From positions 7,622,501 to 7,686,500 of the forward strand of contig NZ_JACHNC010000001.1 of assembly GCF_014205215.1 (NCBI RefSeq): a DNA stretch of 64,000 nucleotides. The letters run 5' to 3'. The notes beneath the pieces were generated by a model that saw nothing but the letters and a program-made list of their open reading frames with translations, was not told the DNA's origin and searched no databases. The translations under genes and the position numbers were made by a program. Positions 34,598 to 42,793 of the stretch are shown here, piece after piece (the stretch's first letter is position 1; each line of letters begins with the position of its first letter). This stretch comes from Actinoplanes lobatus (lineage in GTDB: Bacteria; Actinomycetota; Actinomycetes; Mycobacteriales; Micromonosporaceae).

Positions 34598-34793
34598 CGA
34601 CGCCCTCCGCTACGTCGGGGCCGGCCACACCCGAGGGAAGCGTCTGGGGACCGGACCGGACCGACGAGAACGACCCAACCCGTGCGTGTGCACGCCCCAA
34701 ACCTGCCGCCGCTGCGGCGGAGGGACCGCTCCTCTCGAAAGAAGAACCGATGACCATCCGAACGAACACCCCGAACCCGCTCGACAGCCCGCC
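34598..34793 (+). repeat. Direct repeat, copy 2 (about 196 bp)
   Basis: Matches 33636-33838. It contains the undamaged version of the dehydrogenase tail start (CCCTCCGCTACGTCGG, without the extra C of copy 1) but lacks the proper tail end. It then carries the ribosome site and start of the intact DUF6326-like gene. Confidence 0.85.
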
Positions 34794-35214
34794 GATCCCC
34801 GTGCAGGCCAAGCTCGCCGCCGCATGGACCAGCCTCATGTTCCTCTACATCTACGTCGACTACTTCCACCTCTACAAGCCCGGCGCCATCGACGAAATCC
34901 GGGGTGGCGTCGTCTTTGAGTTCGACATCAGCCCGACGTTGTTGACCATCTTCCTCGCGTGTGTGGCGATCCCGGCCCTGATGGTGATGCTCTCCATGAC
35001 GCTGCCAGCCCGTGTCAACCGCGCCACCAACCTCGTCGTAGCAACGTTCTACATCCCCCTCTCGGTGTTCAACGCGGTAGGGGAGTCCTGGGACTGGGCC
35101 TCCTTCTACGGCCTCTCCATCGGAATCGAGGTGCTGCTCCTGGCATTCATCCTCCGGTACGCGTGGAAATTCCGTCCGGAAATCGCACGCCCCGAATCGG
35201 TGTCGGCGCGCTGA
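34750..35214 (+). CDS. DUF6326-family membrane protein
   Basis: 154 residues from the ATG at 34750 (AAGAAG upstream). Four membrane segments are visible: KLAAAWTSLMFLYIYVDYFH, LLTIFLACVAIPALMVMLSM, the TNLVVATFYIPLSVFNAVGE segment and GIEVLLLAFILRYAWKF. The motif W-T-S-x-M-F-L-Y-I-Y-V-D and the T-L-P-A-R-x-N-R loop are typical of this actinobacterial family of unknown function. Its first codons are duplicated upstream in the direct repeat. Confidence 0.85.
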   Translation: MTIRTNTPNPLDSPPIPVQAKLAAAWTSLMFLYIYVDYFHLYKPGAIDEIRGGVVFEFDISPTLLTIFLACVAIPALMVMLSMTLPARVNRATNLVVATFYIPLSVFNAVGESWDWASFYGLSIGIEVLLLAFILRYAWKFRPEIARPESVSAR

Positions 35215-35323
35215 AGCGATCCGTCTGCCTCGGCGCCACGGAGGAGGGGAGACCCCTCAAATGAGTAAAAGAGGAGAGAACCCCGATGTACGTCGCGCAA
35301 ACGAGACGCGCGCTGCGGACGCG

Positions 35324-35575
35324 TTACCGATGCGTGCATACCGGAGTGACTCCGCGGAGGTGGCTGAGCATGGCCGCTGACTCATCGACGCCGACGACGT
35401 CATGCCCGCGAGCGGCGAGCACATTGGCCAGCCGTCCGGTGCCGCAGCCGAGTTCCAAAATCCGCGAACCTTCCGGAACGGCCCTGTCGATCAGGTCCGG
35501 TTCCCCGTTCGCCGGCAGGTGCAAATACACCTCGACGGTGCAACCGTCCGGCGTCACCACTCCGCCGCCATCCAT
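35324..35575 (-). pseudogene. SAM-dependent methyltransferase, N-terminal fragment
   Basis: 83 codons contain the class I methyltransferase motif I (SRILELGCGTGRLANVLAAR) and motif II acidic residue (GHDVVGVDESAAMLSHLRG). The sequence then ends abruptly (VTPVCTHR, stop). A complete enzyme needs about 120 more residues, which are not found downstream, so this is a 3'-truncated remnant at an element boundary near 35335. Confidence 0.75.
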
Positions 35576-35660
35576 TCAGACGACTCTGACAGACGAGGCC
35601 TGAACGTCCCAGCTCGCGCAGGTAGTACCTGCCCGAGCTGCCGATCTAGCAGCCGTTCTA

Positions 35661-35711
35661 CCAGCGGTAGGGCCGAGCGGGGGTACTCGCCCCGCTCGGC
35701 CCTACCGCTGG
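35661..35711. terminator. Perfect 22-bp-arm hairpin (bidirectional terminator)
   Basis: The arms run 35661-35682 and 35690-35711 with a 7-base loop and no mismatch (core GGGCCGAGCGGGG / CCCCGCTCGGCCC). It lies just beyond the end of the resolvase remnant on the opposite strand and could be its terminator or an element end. Confidence 0.75.
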
Positions 35712-35717
35712 AGGCGA

Positions 35718-36190
35718 TCATGAGGAGCGGCTTTCCTCGACCACCGTTGGGCCGTCGTCTTGCAGAATCCGGGCGGGCCTAGGCCGCGACTGGGCCAGAT
35801 CGTCGGCCTCAGCGGCCTGCTCGGCCTCGGCAAACGCCCGGTAGAGCGAGGCCACGGACGGGGAGTTCCCGCGTTCTTGCCGGTTCTGATGGTGAGCTTC
35901 TTCGCGATGGCCGGGACGGGGATGCCCTTGTCCTTGAGCGCGAGAGCAAAGGTGAGGGAGTCGTCGTCGATGACCTTCGGCCGACCGCCGTGGTTACCCT
36001 TGGCCGCAGCGATGATCTGGCCTTCGAGGGTCTTCTCCCGGATGTAGTCACGCTCGATCTGCCCAGCGACGGCGAGGACGGCGAAGAACATGGCGCCCAT
36101 GCCGTTGGGGTCGTAGATGCCGGTGAGCGGCCCGGTGAGCAGCTCGAGCTGGATGCCGCCGACACGGCACTCGCCGGCACCGCGTCATCC
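35718..36190 (-). pseudogene. Serine recombinase (resolvase/invertase) remnant
   Basis: The middle and C-terminal parts are readable: GIQLELLTGPLTGIYDPNGM, then AMFFAVLAVAGQIERDYIRE (long E helix), then an HTH-like region DDDSLTFALALKDKGIPVPA followed by IAKKLTIRTGKNAG. A single-base frameshift near 35868 then moves the tail (SVASLYRAFAEAEQAAEADD) into another frame. The N-terminal catalytic Ser part is missing. The residual DNA-binding region matches Tn3-family resolvases of actinobacteria. Confidence 0.8.
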
Positions 36191-36210
36191 ACCGTTGCGC
36201 AGCCCGGAAC

Positions 36211-36260
36211 TTGACAAGCGATTCCGACCTATCGATTATCAATGTATCGTTTATCGATAA
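36211..36260 (+). promoter_or_regulatory. Promoter and operator of the DUF2975/XRE pair
   Basis: A housekeeping-type promoter is visible: TTGACA (36211-36216), a 17-base spacer, and GATTAT (36234-36239). Overlapping and following it are TATCGAT (36230-36236) and TATCGATA (36252-36259), the latter inside the perfect palindrome TTATCGATAA. These AT-rich repeats are likely targets of the XRE regulator encoded by the second gene. Confidence 0.75.
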
Positions 36261-36270
36261 GGGGGCATCC

Positions 36271-36876
36271 GTGTCGTTGCGGACGAGGTTGCGTAAGGCC
36301 GACTGGCTCGGCGAGATGCAGGCGGCGCTGATGCTGGGGACGGGAGCAATAGGGGTGGCGGTCGCCGTCGTTGTGTGGGATGTCGTCACCGGTGCGCCGG
36401 TGGTCTCCCGGGTCCCGGCCGAGGCGATCACCGGAATGTCGGGCTCGTCCGCAGGGCTGACCGGCGGCGCGATGGTGGCCGCGAACTCGATGGTCGAGGT
36501 GAGGATCGCCGAACCCAGTACGTCCCAGGTGATCACGCACGCGTTGACCACGCTGCCGGGGCTTCTCGTCGCTCTGGTGATGCTAGCGATGTTGACGCGG
36601 ATCATGCGGGCGGCACGTCGGGCCGACCCGTTCACCGGTCAAACGGTACGGCGACTGCGAGTGCTGGCGATCAGCATCCTGATCGGCGGCGTGCTGGCGA
36701 GCGTGGTAGAGACGATTGCCGAGCTCGACCTGTCCTCGAGCGTCACTGCGGACTCGATTGCGGCGCAGTGGGCCTTGCCCGGGCAGTGGATGTTGTTGGG
36801 CTTCGGGTTCCTGGCCGTGGCCGAGGTGATCAACCGGGGCGCGATGATGCGGGCCGAGTTGGACACGGTGATCTGA
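36271..36876 (+). CDS. DUF2975 membrane protein
   Basis: About 201 residues from the GTG at 36271 (GGGG upstream, after the promoter). Four membrane segments: EMQAALMLGTGAIGVAVAVV, ITHALTTLPGLLVALVMLAM, RRLRVLAISILIGGVLASVV and WALPGQWMLLGFGFLAVAEV. The DPFTGQTVRRLRVLA loop is the hallmark of DUF2975. Such proteins are nearly always paired with a small YozG-like XRE regulator, as here, with a 1-base overlap (TGATG). Confidence 0.88.
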   Translation: MSLRTRLRKADWLGEMQAALMLGTGAIGVAVAVVVWDVVTGAPVVSRVPAEAITGMSGSSAGLTGGAMVAANSMVEVRIAEPSTSQVITHALTTLPGLLVALVMLAMLTRIMRAARRADPFTGQTVRRLRVLAISILIGGVLASVVETIAELDLSSSVTADSIAAQWALPGQWMLLGFGFLAVAEVINRGAMMRAELDTVI

Positions 36877-37106
36877 TGCCTGCCGAGGAGGAGCATCGGA
36901 TCGAGGTTCATCTCGACAAGCTGCTCGCGCAGCGTGGCATGACCCTTACCGAACTCGCGGGCCGGGTGGGGATCACCCTGGCGAACCTGTCGATCCTGAA
37001 GAATGGCCGGGCGCGGGCGATCCGATTCAGCACGCTGACCGCAATGTGCGACGCGCTCGACTGCCAACCCGCAGACATGCTCACCGTGCGCCGCGCAGAC
37101 CGGTGA
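36876..37106 (+). CDS. Small XRE-family (HTH_26, YozG-like) regulator
   Basis: 76 residues. The HTH is QRGMTLTELAGRVGITLANL followed by SILKNGRARAIRFSTLTAMC, and the end is DALDCQPADML, all typical of the regulator partner of DUF2975 proteins. The ATG overlaps the DUF2975 stop. It probably represses its own operon through the TATCGAT repeats at 36230-36260. Its stop abuts the truncated helicase remnant. Confidence 0.9.
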   Translation: MPAEEEHRIEVHLDKLLAQRGMTLTELAGRVGITLANLSILKNGRARAIRFSTLTAMCDALDCQPADMLTVRRADR

Positions 37107-37780
37107 TGACCCCCGGCGGCGGTCGGCGTCGGATCGGTGCAGCAGCCTTTGGATCTGCGATTCGTAGCGGACCTCCCGTTCGGTGGCTCCGATCATGTGC
37201 CCCTCGTCCAGGACGATCAGGGCGACGTCGTCGAGTACGGCCGGGTCGGAGCGCAGCGCGAAGTCCAGCTTCTCCGGGGCCGCTACGACGATTTCGCTGG
37301 ATTTCAGGGTGTCTTCGTCGACGTTGCTGTGCCCATGCTGCCGTAGAGCGAGGACACCCGGACGCCAGCGGGGTGAAGGTACGGGCCAGAACCTGTTCGG
37401 TCTGTGCGGACGGGCACGAAGGGGGGTGACGTACACCGTCCGGCGGCCTTGCGCCAGGCAGGCCAGGATCGCCAGTTCGGCGATGCGGGTCTTGCCGGCG
37501 CTGGTGGGCAGGGCGACGACCAGGTCTCGCAAATCCTGGAAGATCCGGTCCACGACGTGCAGTTGAGACGGCCACAGGTCGATCTCGGCGCGCTCGCGAG
37601 CCAGCAGTGAGGTGACGAATGTTTCCCGCAGGGCGCGCCAGTGTTCGACGTGTGCGGCTGCCCCGGGTGGCGGTGCCTGGGGGATCGTGGTTTCCAGGCT
37701 GGTGTCGAACAGGCCGCTGAGCAGGTGACGGGTCAGGCGGTAGATCCACCAGGGGCCCGGGCGCGCTCACGTCGGTGGCG
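37107..37780 (-). pseudogene. HamB-like DEAD/DEAH helicase remnant (Hachiman-type)
   Basis: Reading across frameshifts, the protein begins WWIYRLTRHLLSGLFDTSLE and continues REREAEIDLWPSQ-like (ARERAEIDLWPSQLHVVDRI) into Walker A ALPTSAGKTRIAELAILACL, then motif Ia VYVTPLRALSAQTEQVLART, and Walker B LIVLDEGHMIGATEREVRYE. It stops dead at about 37120 beside the XRE gene, so helicase motifs III-VI are missing. At least two frameshifts (near 37750 and 37425) are present. It lies directly downstream of a DUF1837-like gene, as HamB follows HamA in Hachiman systems. Confidence 0.65.
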
Positions 37781-38318
37781 TCCATCGTCATCAGCCGGTC
37801 GGCAAACTGGGTGAGGGAATGCGAGGACGGCATCTCCTTGTCACGGGAGAGGCCCTCGCGAGCCTCCGTGACGGTGGCGCGGCTGGCCTTGACCCGGCTC
37901 TTGGCCTCGCCCCTGATGACCAGCGCCTTAGCGGCAGCATCCAGCCTCGCCCCGAGCACGTCGTCGCCCCTCATCGCCCATTCGGGGTGGTCGCGGTGAA
38001 TGAGCCGGCATGGACCCACCACCCAGCCGGCCTCCTCATGCAGGTAGGCCGTCGCGAGGATCTCGCCCATGTCCCCGGACCGAAAGCCCGCCTTGGTGGG
38101 AAGTTTGTTGCTGAGGTACTTGGCTACACCGGTCTTGCCGTGCCGCTGCGCGATCGACGCGAGCCTGCCGGACTCGGCGTACGTGGCTGGAAGTACGGCA
38201 GCGAGCCGGCATCGTCGTCGCTCGACTCGATCATGCCCGAGAGATGCCTACGCGAAGCGGCGGGAGTGGTGGTGAGCGTCCCGATGGTGCACCAGTTCCG
38301 GAAGTCGACGGTGGTCAA
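37775..38318 (-). pseudogene. DUF1837/HamA-like nuclease gene (Hachiman-type), frameshifted
   Basis: The start at the TTG at 38318 reads MTTVDFRNWCTIGTLTTTPA. A frameshift near 38195 separates this from the main body: YAESGRLASIAQRHGKTGVA, then GFRSGDMGEILATAYLHEEA, HPEWAMRGDDVLGARLDAAA and ALVIRGEAKSRVKASRATVT. The G-E, R-G-D-D and G-E-A-K motifs match the DUF1837 nuclease-like fold of HamA. The C-terminal part runs into the helicase remnant without a stop, so a deletion or further frameshift is likely. The assignment is by motif reading only. Confidence 0.6.
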
Positions 38319-38784
38319 CCGGATTCATGTCCTTTCTGGAGGGTCGGAGCGGTGGGCGAACTGTACCGAGCCGATGCCCTGCCCGCGTCATTTTCGGGTG
38401 CAAGTCCCACGGTGTGTGGAGTACTGGGGGAGCTGATCCGGATGTCGACGGTTCAGCCGGTTCCGTCAGGACGATCCTCCTGAGATTTCGCTCGTCACCG
38501 CGCTGGGTCTCCCGGGCTGGGCCGCCTGTCGTTCGCTTCAGCTGGGCGCGCTCATGCCGTCCGGCCAGTGACGGTTCAAGTTGCTGCGTGATCCCCCATC
38601 GGGGTCCTGCCCGGTGGCTTCTCCACGGCGAGTCGTCCGTCTCGTTCCGTGCCAGGCGACCCTCTATTGCCAGATTACTGGTAATGACAATCCGATAATG
38701 GGCTGGATTTTACTCATAGGATAATCACCCTTATCCTATGGACAGTTCTCCTGCGACCGATCGGAACACCGATGAGCGCCATCC
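38319..38784. other. Gene-free stretch between Hachiman remnant and integrase remnant
   Basis: No coding sequence could be supported. The GC content falls towards the right end (TTGCCAGATTACTGG, then ATTTTACTCATAGG). The only structured element is the inverted repeat at 38715-38740. A GGGTGCAAGTCCCAC string near 38395 resembles group II intron or tRNA T-arm sequence but has no supporting context. Confidence 0.5.
38715..38740. repeat. AT-rich inverted repeat upstream of integrase remnant
   Basis: CATAGGATAA and its exact complement TTATCCTATG flank a 6-base loop in an AT-rich pocket just before the degenerate integrase gene. The position suits a recombinase-binding or operator site. Confidence 0.6.
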
Positions 38785-39566
38785 CCGGTGTTCCGGCTCC
38801 GTCTAACTGGCACAGGCTCTGCGGTTCTGGCAAAGGCTCCGTGAACGTGGCATGTGGCTCCGCGTATCTGGCGCAGCTACCGCCGCGACCGGGCCACCAC
38901 CGGCACCGGCGTGCGGGTCCGCAAGGCCGCCCCGGTCACCATCGCCGCGCTACGCGCCATGACCGACGCCCTGGACCGTCACAGCCTGGTCGGGATTCGC
39001 GACACCGCGCTGCTGGTGCTCGGGTTCGCCCTCGGCGCCCGCCGCAGCGAGCTGGCCAGCCTCGACATCGCCGATCTGGCTTTCACCGCCGAGGGCGTCC
39101 AGGTCGAGATCCGCACCTCCAAGACCGACCGGGCTCCCACGGGCGCACCGCGGCCCTGCCGTACGGGGCGCACTCGGTGACCTGTCCGGCGCGCACCGCC
39201 CAGGCGTGGCTGGCGGCCCTCGCCGACCACGGCCGGACCTCCGGCCCGCTGTTCGTGCGCATCGACCGGCACGGCAGGCTCGGCCGCGCCCCGACCGGCC
39301 GGGGCAGCGCCGACGGCCAGCTCGCCGGGCAGGCCGTCGCCCTGATCGTGGCCCGCACCGCCACCGCCGCCGGACTCGATCCGAAAGCGGCCTGGTCCGG
39401 GCACTCGCTGCGGCGCGGGTTCGCCACCGAGACCTACCGCACCGGCGCCGACCCGCTGCGCATCGCTCGGGCCGGCGGCTGGAAGGACGGCTCCGCCACG
39501 TTGCTGGGCTACATCGACGACGTCGACCGATGGCAGGCCAACCCTCTGGCCGGTGTCGGGCTCTGA
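38785..39566 (+). pseudogene. Tyrosine integrase remnant with frameshifts
   Basis: Fragments in different frames give a degraded XerC/D-like integrase: ALRFWQRLRERGMW, then PRIWRSYRRDRATTGTGVRV and LVLGFALGARRSELASLDIA (first catalytic Arg), then, after a frameshift near 39145, HGRTAALPYGAHSVTCPART, the His-Arg box SGHSLRRGFATETYRTGADP and the end ATLLGYIDDVDRWQANPLAG with the Tyr. The order of motifs is right, but at least two frameshifts prevent expression. The core-binding domain is partial. Confidence 0.8.
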
Positions 39567-39948
39567 CACTCGGTGAGGAGGTCGGTCAGTGGCCAGGTTC
39601 TGGCCGTACGAACTGCGATCGCGCCGGGAACAGAGGTTCAGTCGTGCCGGGGATCGAACGCAACCGGTTCGGGGACATCGGCGTCGGGCTGCGCCGCTTC
39701 GCCAAAGGGGGAAGGTCTCCGGTCGCCTGGTCGCGCTCACCTGAACACCGGAGACACGGGAGCAATATGCCGCCGTCAGGCCAGCAGTGGCCGCGGTGCC
39801 TTCCCGGCTATACGCCGCAGGCCAGTCCGAACCGCTCGCGCCGGCCGCGACGGGGCTGTCATATCTTTCCGGTGCGGTGAGGGTGGCTAACGTGGTGCGG
39901 TGGCCGTGACCGTGTCATGGCGACCCGTAAACGACTGGAAGGTCCGTG
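39567..39948. other. Intergenic stretch after the integrase remnant
   Basis: No supported gene. A short open stretch (VPGIERNRFGDIGVGLRRFA) has no recognised match, and a purine-rich ribosome site (GGAAGG) appears only at the end, ahead of the next gene. Confidence 0.5.
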
Positions 39949-41313
39949 ATGAGTGACCGCACCGTCAGCGAGCCCGAGGCATCGGACGGTCCTGCCTGGC
40001 GGAAGTCGCTGGGCCTCTCGCTCGGCGAGCACAACGGCGTCAGCGGCATCCTGCCGCTGACGGTCGTCGTCGAGGAGATCACCGAGTGGGTCGAGCTCGC
40101 CAGTGGCATCGACGCGTGGAAGAAGGGCGCCAACCGCCAGTCTCTCCAACTGGATCTCGACGAGTCGGCGGGCGCAGTCGGCCCTGCCCTGAGCAGTCAC
40201 ATCGCTGGGCGGTTCACCGTTTTCCGGGCGGCCCTGAACCGGCTCTGCACGGCTGGCTCACCGGTGCTCTCCCAGTCACCCGGCACGCGTGAAGGCGCGG
40301 TCTGGACGGACCTACTCTCCACCGGGCGCGAGCTTCTCGAGCAACTCGACTCGGACGCCGCAGTGCACGCCAGCTGGGATGATCTGGTCGCGGCCGCGCG
40401 GGACCGGGCACAGGCACGGCGTGAGTATCGCCCCATCACCGAGCTGCTGTTTGACCAGCTCCGCCGCCGGGGCCTCAACCCGAAGTGGACCTTTCGTGAG
40501 CTCGTACGGATCGTCGCCTTCGACCAGGTCCGCGCTGGGGGTGACGATCCGTCCCTCGACCAGGGGCTCAGCCGGGCACGCGCCGTCGTCGGCACGCCGG
40601 CGCCGGTCGAACCGACTGTTGTCTGGCTGGGCTACCAAGGCCAGCTCCATATTCATCTGACCGCTGGCCGGGTGTCGTTCTACAGCGCGAACTGGGCCGT
40701 GCCGAACGCCCGCGACGGCGGACAGGACTTTCCCCACCGGGCGGAACTCACGGCATTGATCGAGGAAAATCCGATCTTCCGGGTCGCGGACCTCGCCGAT
40801 GAGGAATCCGATGTCGACACCCTGGTACGGGTCGACCTCGGTGACACGGCGCCCGGTGACCCGGTCGCACGTGCCGCCGACATCGTCGACACGATCCTGA
40901 CCGTGTCGATCCACTACGCCGGCGGGACCCGCCTGCAACTCGCCCAGTATGGTGTCGTCCGCTCGGGGCGGCCCGGTGCCTTCGGCCTCTACGGAGCGGG
41001 TATCACCGCTGACGCGGTCCAGCAGCACGGGCCACGGATCGCCGATGCGCTCGCGCGGGCGGAACTGCCCCGGTTCCTTGCAGCGGCTATCACCGTGCAG
41101 ACGACAGCCGATCACCCCTTCTACGCCGTTCACCGCGAGGCGGGGTTTGCCGACGACCAACGCCGCCCGGCGCAGCAACCCGTAGGGACGTGTCGAATGC
41201 AAGGGGTACGGCTCAGCAGACGTCGGCGACGGCCATTCCTACGGTCAGCAGGGGTACCTGCGCCACGATCTCCCCGTGTGGGGCGGCGACGCTTCAGAAG
41301 TACCGCGGAATGA
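39949..41313 (+). CDS. Unrecognised island protein
   Basis: 454 residues from the ATG at 39949 (GGAAGG 6 bases upstream). It is soluble and mixed alpha/beta, with no signal or membrane segment: LSLGEHNGVSGILPLTVVVE, DAWKKGANRQSLQLDLDESA, AQARREYRPITELLFDQLRR, GYQGQLHIHLTAGRVSFYSA and a Leu-rich ARAELPRFLAAAITVQT. The last 60 residues become Arg/Ser/Pro-rich (LSRRRRRPFLRSAGVPAPRS) and look like an out-of-frame extension, so the native C terminus may be lost. No family was recognised. Its setting among phage and defence remnants makes a defence or mobile-element role possible, without direct support. Confidence 0.55.
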   Translation: MSDRTVSEPEASDGPAWRKSLGLSLGEHNGVSGILPLTVVVEEITEWVELASGIDAWKKGANRQSLQLDLDESAGAVGPALSSHIAGRFTVFRAALNRLCTAGSPVLSQSPGTREGAVWTDLLSTGRELLEQLDSDAAVHASWDDLVAAARDRAQARREYRPITELLFDQLRRRGLNPKWTFRELVRIVAFDQVRAGGDDPSLDQGLSRARAVVGTPAPVEPTVVWLGYQGQLHIHLTAGRVSFYSANWAVPNARDGGQDFPHRAELTALIEENPIFRVADLADEESDVDTLVRVDLGDTAPGDPVARAADIVDTILTVSIHYAGGTRLQLAQYGVVRSGRPGAFGLYGAGITADAVQQHGPRIADALARAELPRFLAAAITVQTTADHPFYAVHREAGFADDQRRPAQQPVGTCRMQGVRLSRRRRRPFLRSAGVPAPRSPRVGRRRFRSTAE

Positions 41314-41361
41314 TGTGACCGAAGGCGACTGCTACCGGCCACAGCCAACTGAAACACCGAC

Positions 41362-42144
41362 TCAATCTGAACCGACAAGCTTGTGCTCCGGTAGCGGCTG
41401 ACCCAGCAGCGGTGTCCCGCATCCGTAGCGCTCCTGGTAGATGTCCGCGACCATCCTGAGCAGGGTTGGGCAGTCCCCGGTGTAGGACGAACCGTGCATC
41501 ACTGCGAGAGTGACGGGCTCAAGGTCGGCAAGGCGCCGGTAGGTTGCCGGCACCGCCGGGCCTAGCGATGTCTGGTGGAAGAGGTCCTCGGCGGCGATGA
41601 TCGCTTCGAACGGAGCCTGGTCCGTCACGGGCGGTCCGTCGCCGAACTGGGTGCACAGGTCGCCAAGGAACAGTGTGCGAGTCTCCTGCTCGAACAACAT
41701 GTGCGACTCCCAGTTGTGCGGTACGTGCGGCGTGGGTAGCGCGATCAGGCGCCGTTGCAGTGTGGCGCCGCCGATGTCGAGGATCTCCCCATCCGCCAGC
41801 GGCCGGGGATCTCGGTCGCAGAGGTCGTTGAGCGAAACCTGGCAGCCGAGATCGCCGTGGACAACCTGTGCATGCGGGGCGACGGCGAGGAAGTTGTTGA
41901 CCGCGCCACACTCATCGGCCTCGACGTGCGCGAAGGAGATCCAGCGCAGGCGCTCCACCGGCATGATCCGTTCAATCGCCTCCTTCACCAGCGGGAAAAG
42001 TCGACGCATGCCGGTGTGATACAGCAGCGGCTCCTCGGCATCGACCAGGAATTGGTTGAAGGTGAAGCCTCCTGGGGCGATATCCGGGATGCACGTGGAG
42101 ATTCGGTAGATCCGGTCGCTGATCTGGTCGACGCGTGTGCGCAT
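41362..42144 (-). CDS. MBL-fold protein with flavodiiron-type di-metal site
   Basis: 260 residues. The metal ligands follow the flavodiiron/oxygen-sensor (ODP) order rather than the usual HxHxDH: H73-x-E75-x-D77 (FAHVEADECG), H140 (PTPHVPHNWES), D162 (LFLGDLCTQFG) and H217 (LAVMHGSSYTG). The spacings (63, 22 and 55) match flavodiiron proteins, which hold two irons and reduce O2 or NO. The C-terminal flavodoxin domain is absent, as in the stand-alone ODP oxygen-binding proteins. The gene has no obvious redox partner nearby and sits alone in the accessory island. Confidence 0.85.
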   Translation of the reverse strand: MRTRVDQISDRIYRISTCIPDIAPGGFTFNQFLVDAEEPLLYHTGMRRLFPLVKEAIERIMPVERLRWISFAHVEADECGAVNNFLAVAPHAQVVHGDLGCQVSLNDLCDRDPRPLADGEILDIGGATLQRRLIALPTPHVPHNWESHMLFEQETRTLFLGDLCTQFGDGPPVTDQAPFEAIIAAEDLFHQTSLGPAVPATYRRLADLEPVTLAVMHGSSYTGDCPTLLRMVADIYQERYGCGTPLLGQPLPEHKLVGSD

Positions 42145-42371
42145 GATTGTCTCCTCTCGTGCCTCAGCGTATGTGCTTCGCAGGCCGCCGACGCTGCTTC
42201 CGCGCGGTTCTCAAGCGCGGCCGGAACCAGCTCCGCTGCACGACCAAGTAGCTCGACTACATCCACCCGATGATTCTCCAACGGCGTCACCGGACCCTCT
42301 GAGCCAGACCCGGGTGTGGGGCAGTCGAAGACATCCGTCCACGAAACGAAACGGCAGGTCAAGAGGCAGAC

Positions 42372-42512
42372 TTGAAGATCGAAGTCGAGATAAGCGCCGC
42401 GATCGTCGATCGGCTCACGTTCGGCGGCAACATTATCGAGACCGGCACCGACTCCTACCGTCTCGCCCAAACCCGCGCCCGCACCGAGAAGACCACCCGC
42501 ACGCCGGCCTAA
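42372..42512 (+). pseudogene. IS21-type IstB helper ATPase, C-terminal remnant
   Basis: The 46-codon frame from the TTG at 42372 reads KIEVEISAAIVDRLTFGGNI followed by IETGTDSYRLAQTRAR and ends at a TAA. The A-I-V-D-R-L-T ... G-D/T-S-Y-R pattern is the C-terminal signature of IstB-like ATPases. The AAA domain and the transposase gene are missing, so only the tail of an IS21-family insertion remains. Confidence 0.6.
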
Positions 42513-42544
42513 CCACCCGCCGCCTGCGCTGCCGCGGAGGACCC

Positions 42545-42793
42545 ATGGACCCAAGCGAACCCCACGACGACCTACTACCGACGATCCTCAGCATCTGCGA
42601 AGACTTCTTCGCCCACACCAGCCCAGCCGTCCACCGCGAGCTCGACACCCTCCTGAAAGCCCGAGCCATCAGCGGCGGCCCGGGCTGGCTGATCGACATG
42701 CTCGCGCTCACCCGGCTCCGCCTGCAAAACGCCGACGAACCCGCCCGGACCATGGCAGCGGATCAAAGTGCGGTCAAAACTCGCGGAGACTGA
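42545..42793 (+). CDS. Small hypothetical protein
   Basis: 82 residues from the ATG at 42545, with GGAGGA 4 bases upstream. A helical protein: DDLLPTILSICEDFFAHTSP, then AVHRELDTLLKARAISGGPG and WLIDMLALTRLRLQNAD. No family was recognised. It follows the IstB remnant closely and may be a passenger gene that normally accompanies that insertion sequence. Confidence 0.6.
   Translation: MDPSEPHDDLLPTILSICEDFFAHTSPAVHRELDTLLKARAISGGPGWLIDMLALTRLRLQNADEPARTMAADQSAVKTRGD

Noticed and set aside
37107..38318. Reading the Hachiman-like genes as one intact fusion protein
   Set aside because: Several frame changes and a lost 3' end are needed to follow the homology, so it was recorded as two pseudogenes.
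38385..38410. GGGTGCAAGTCCCAC string resembling group II intron or tRNA T-arm
   Set aside because: No acceptor stem, anticodon arm, intron domain V or reverse transcriptase nearby.
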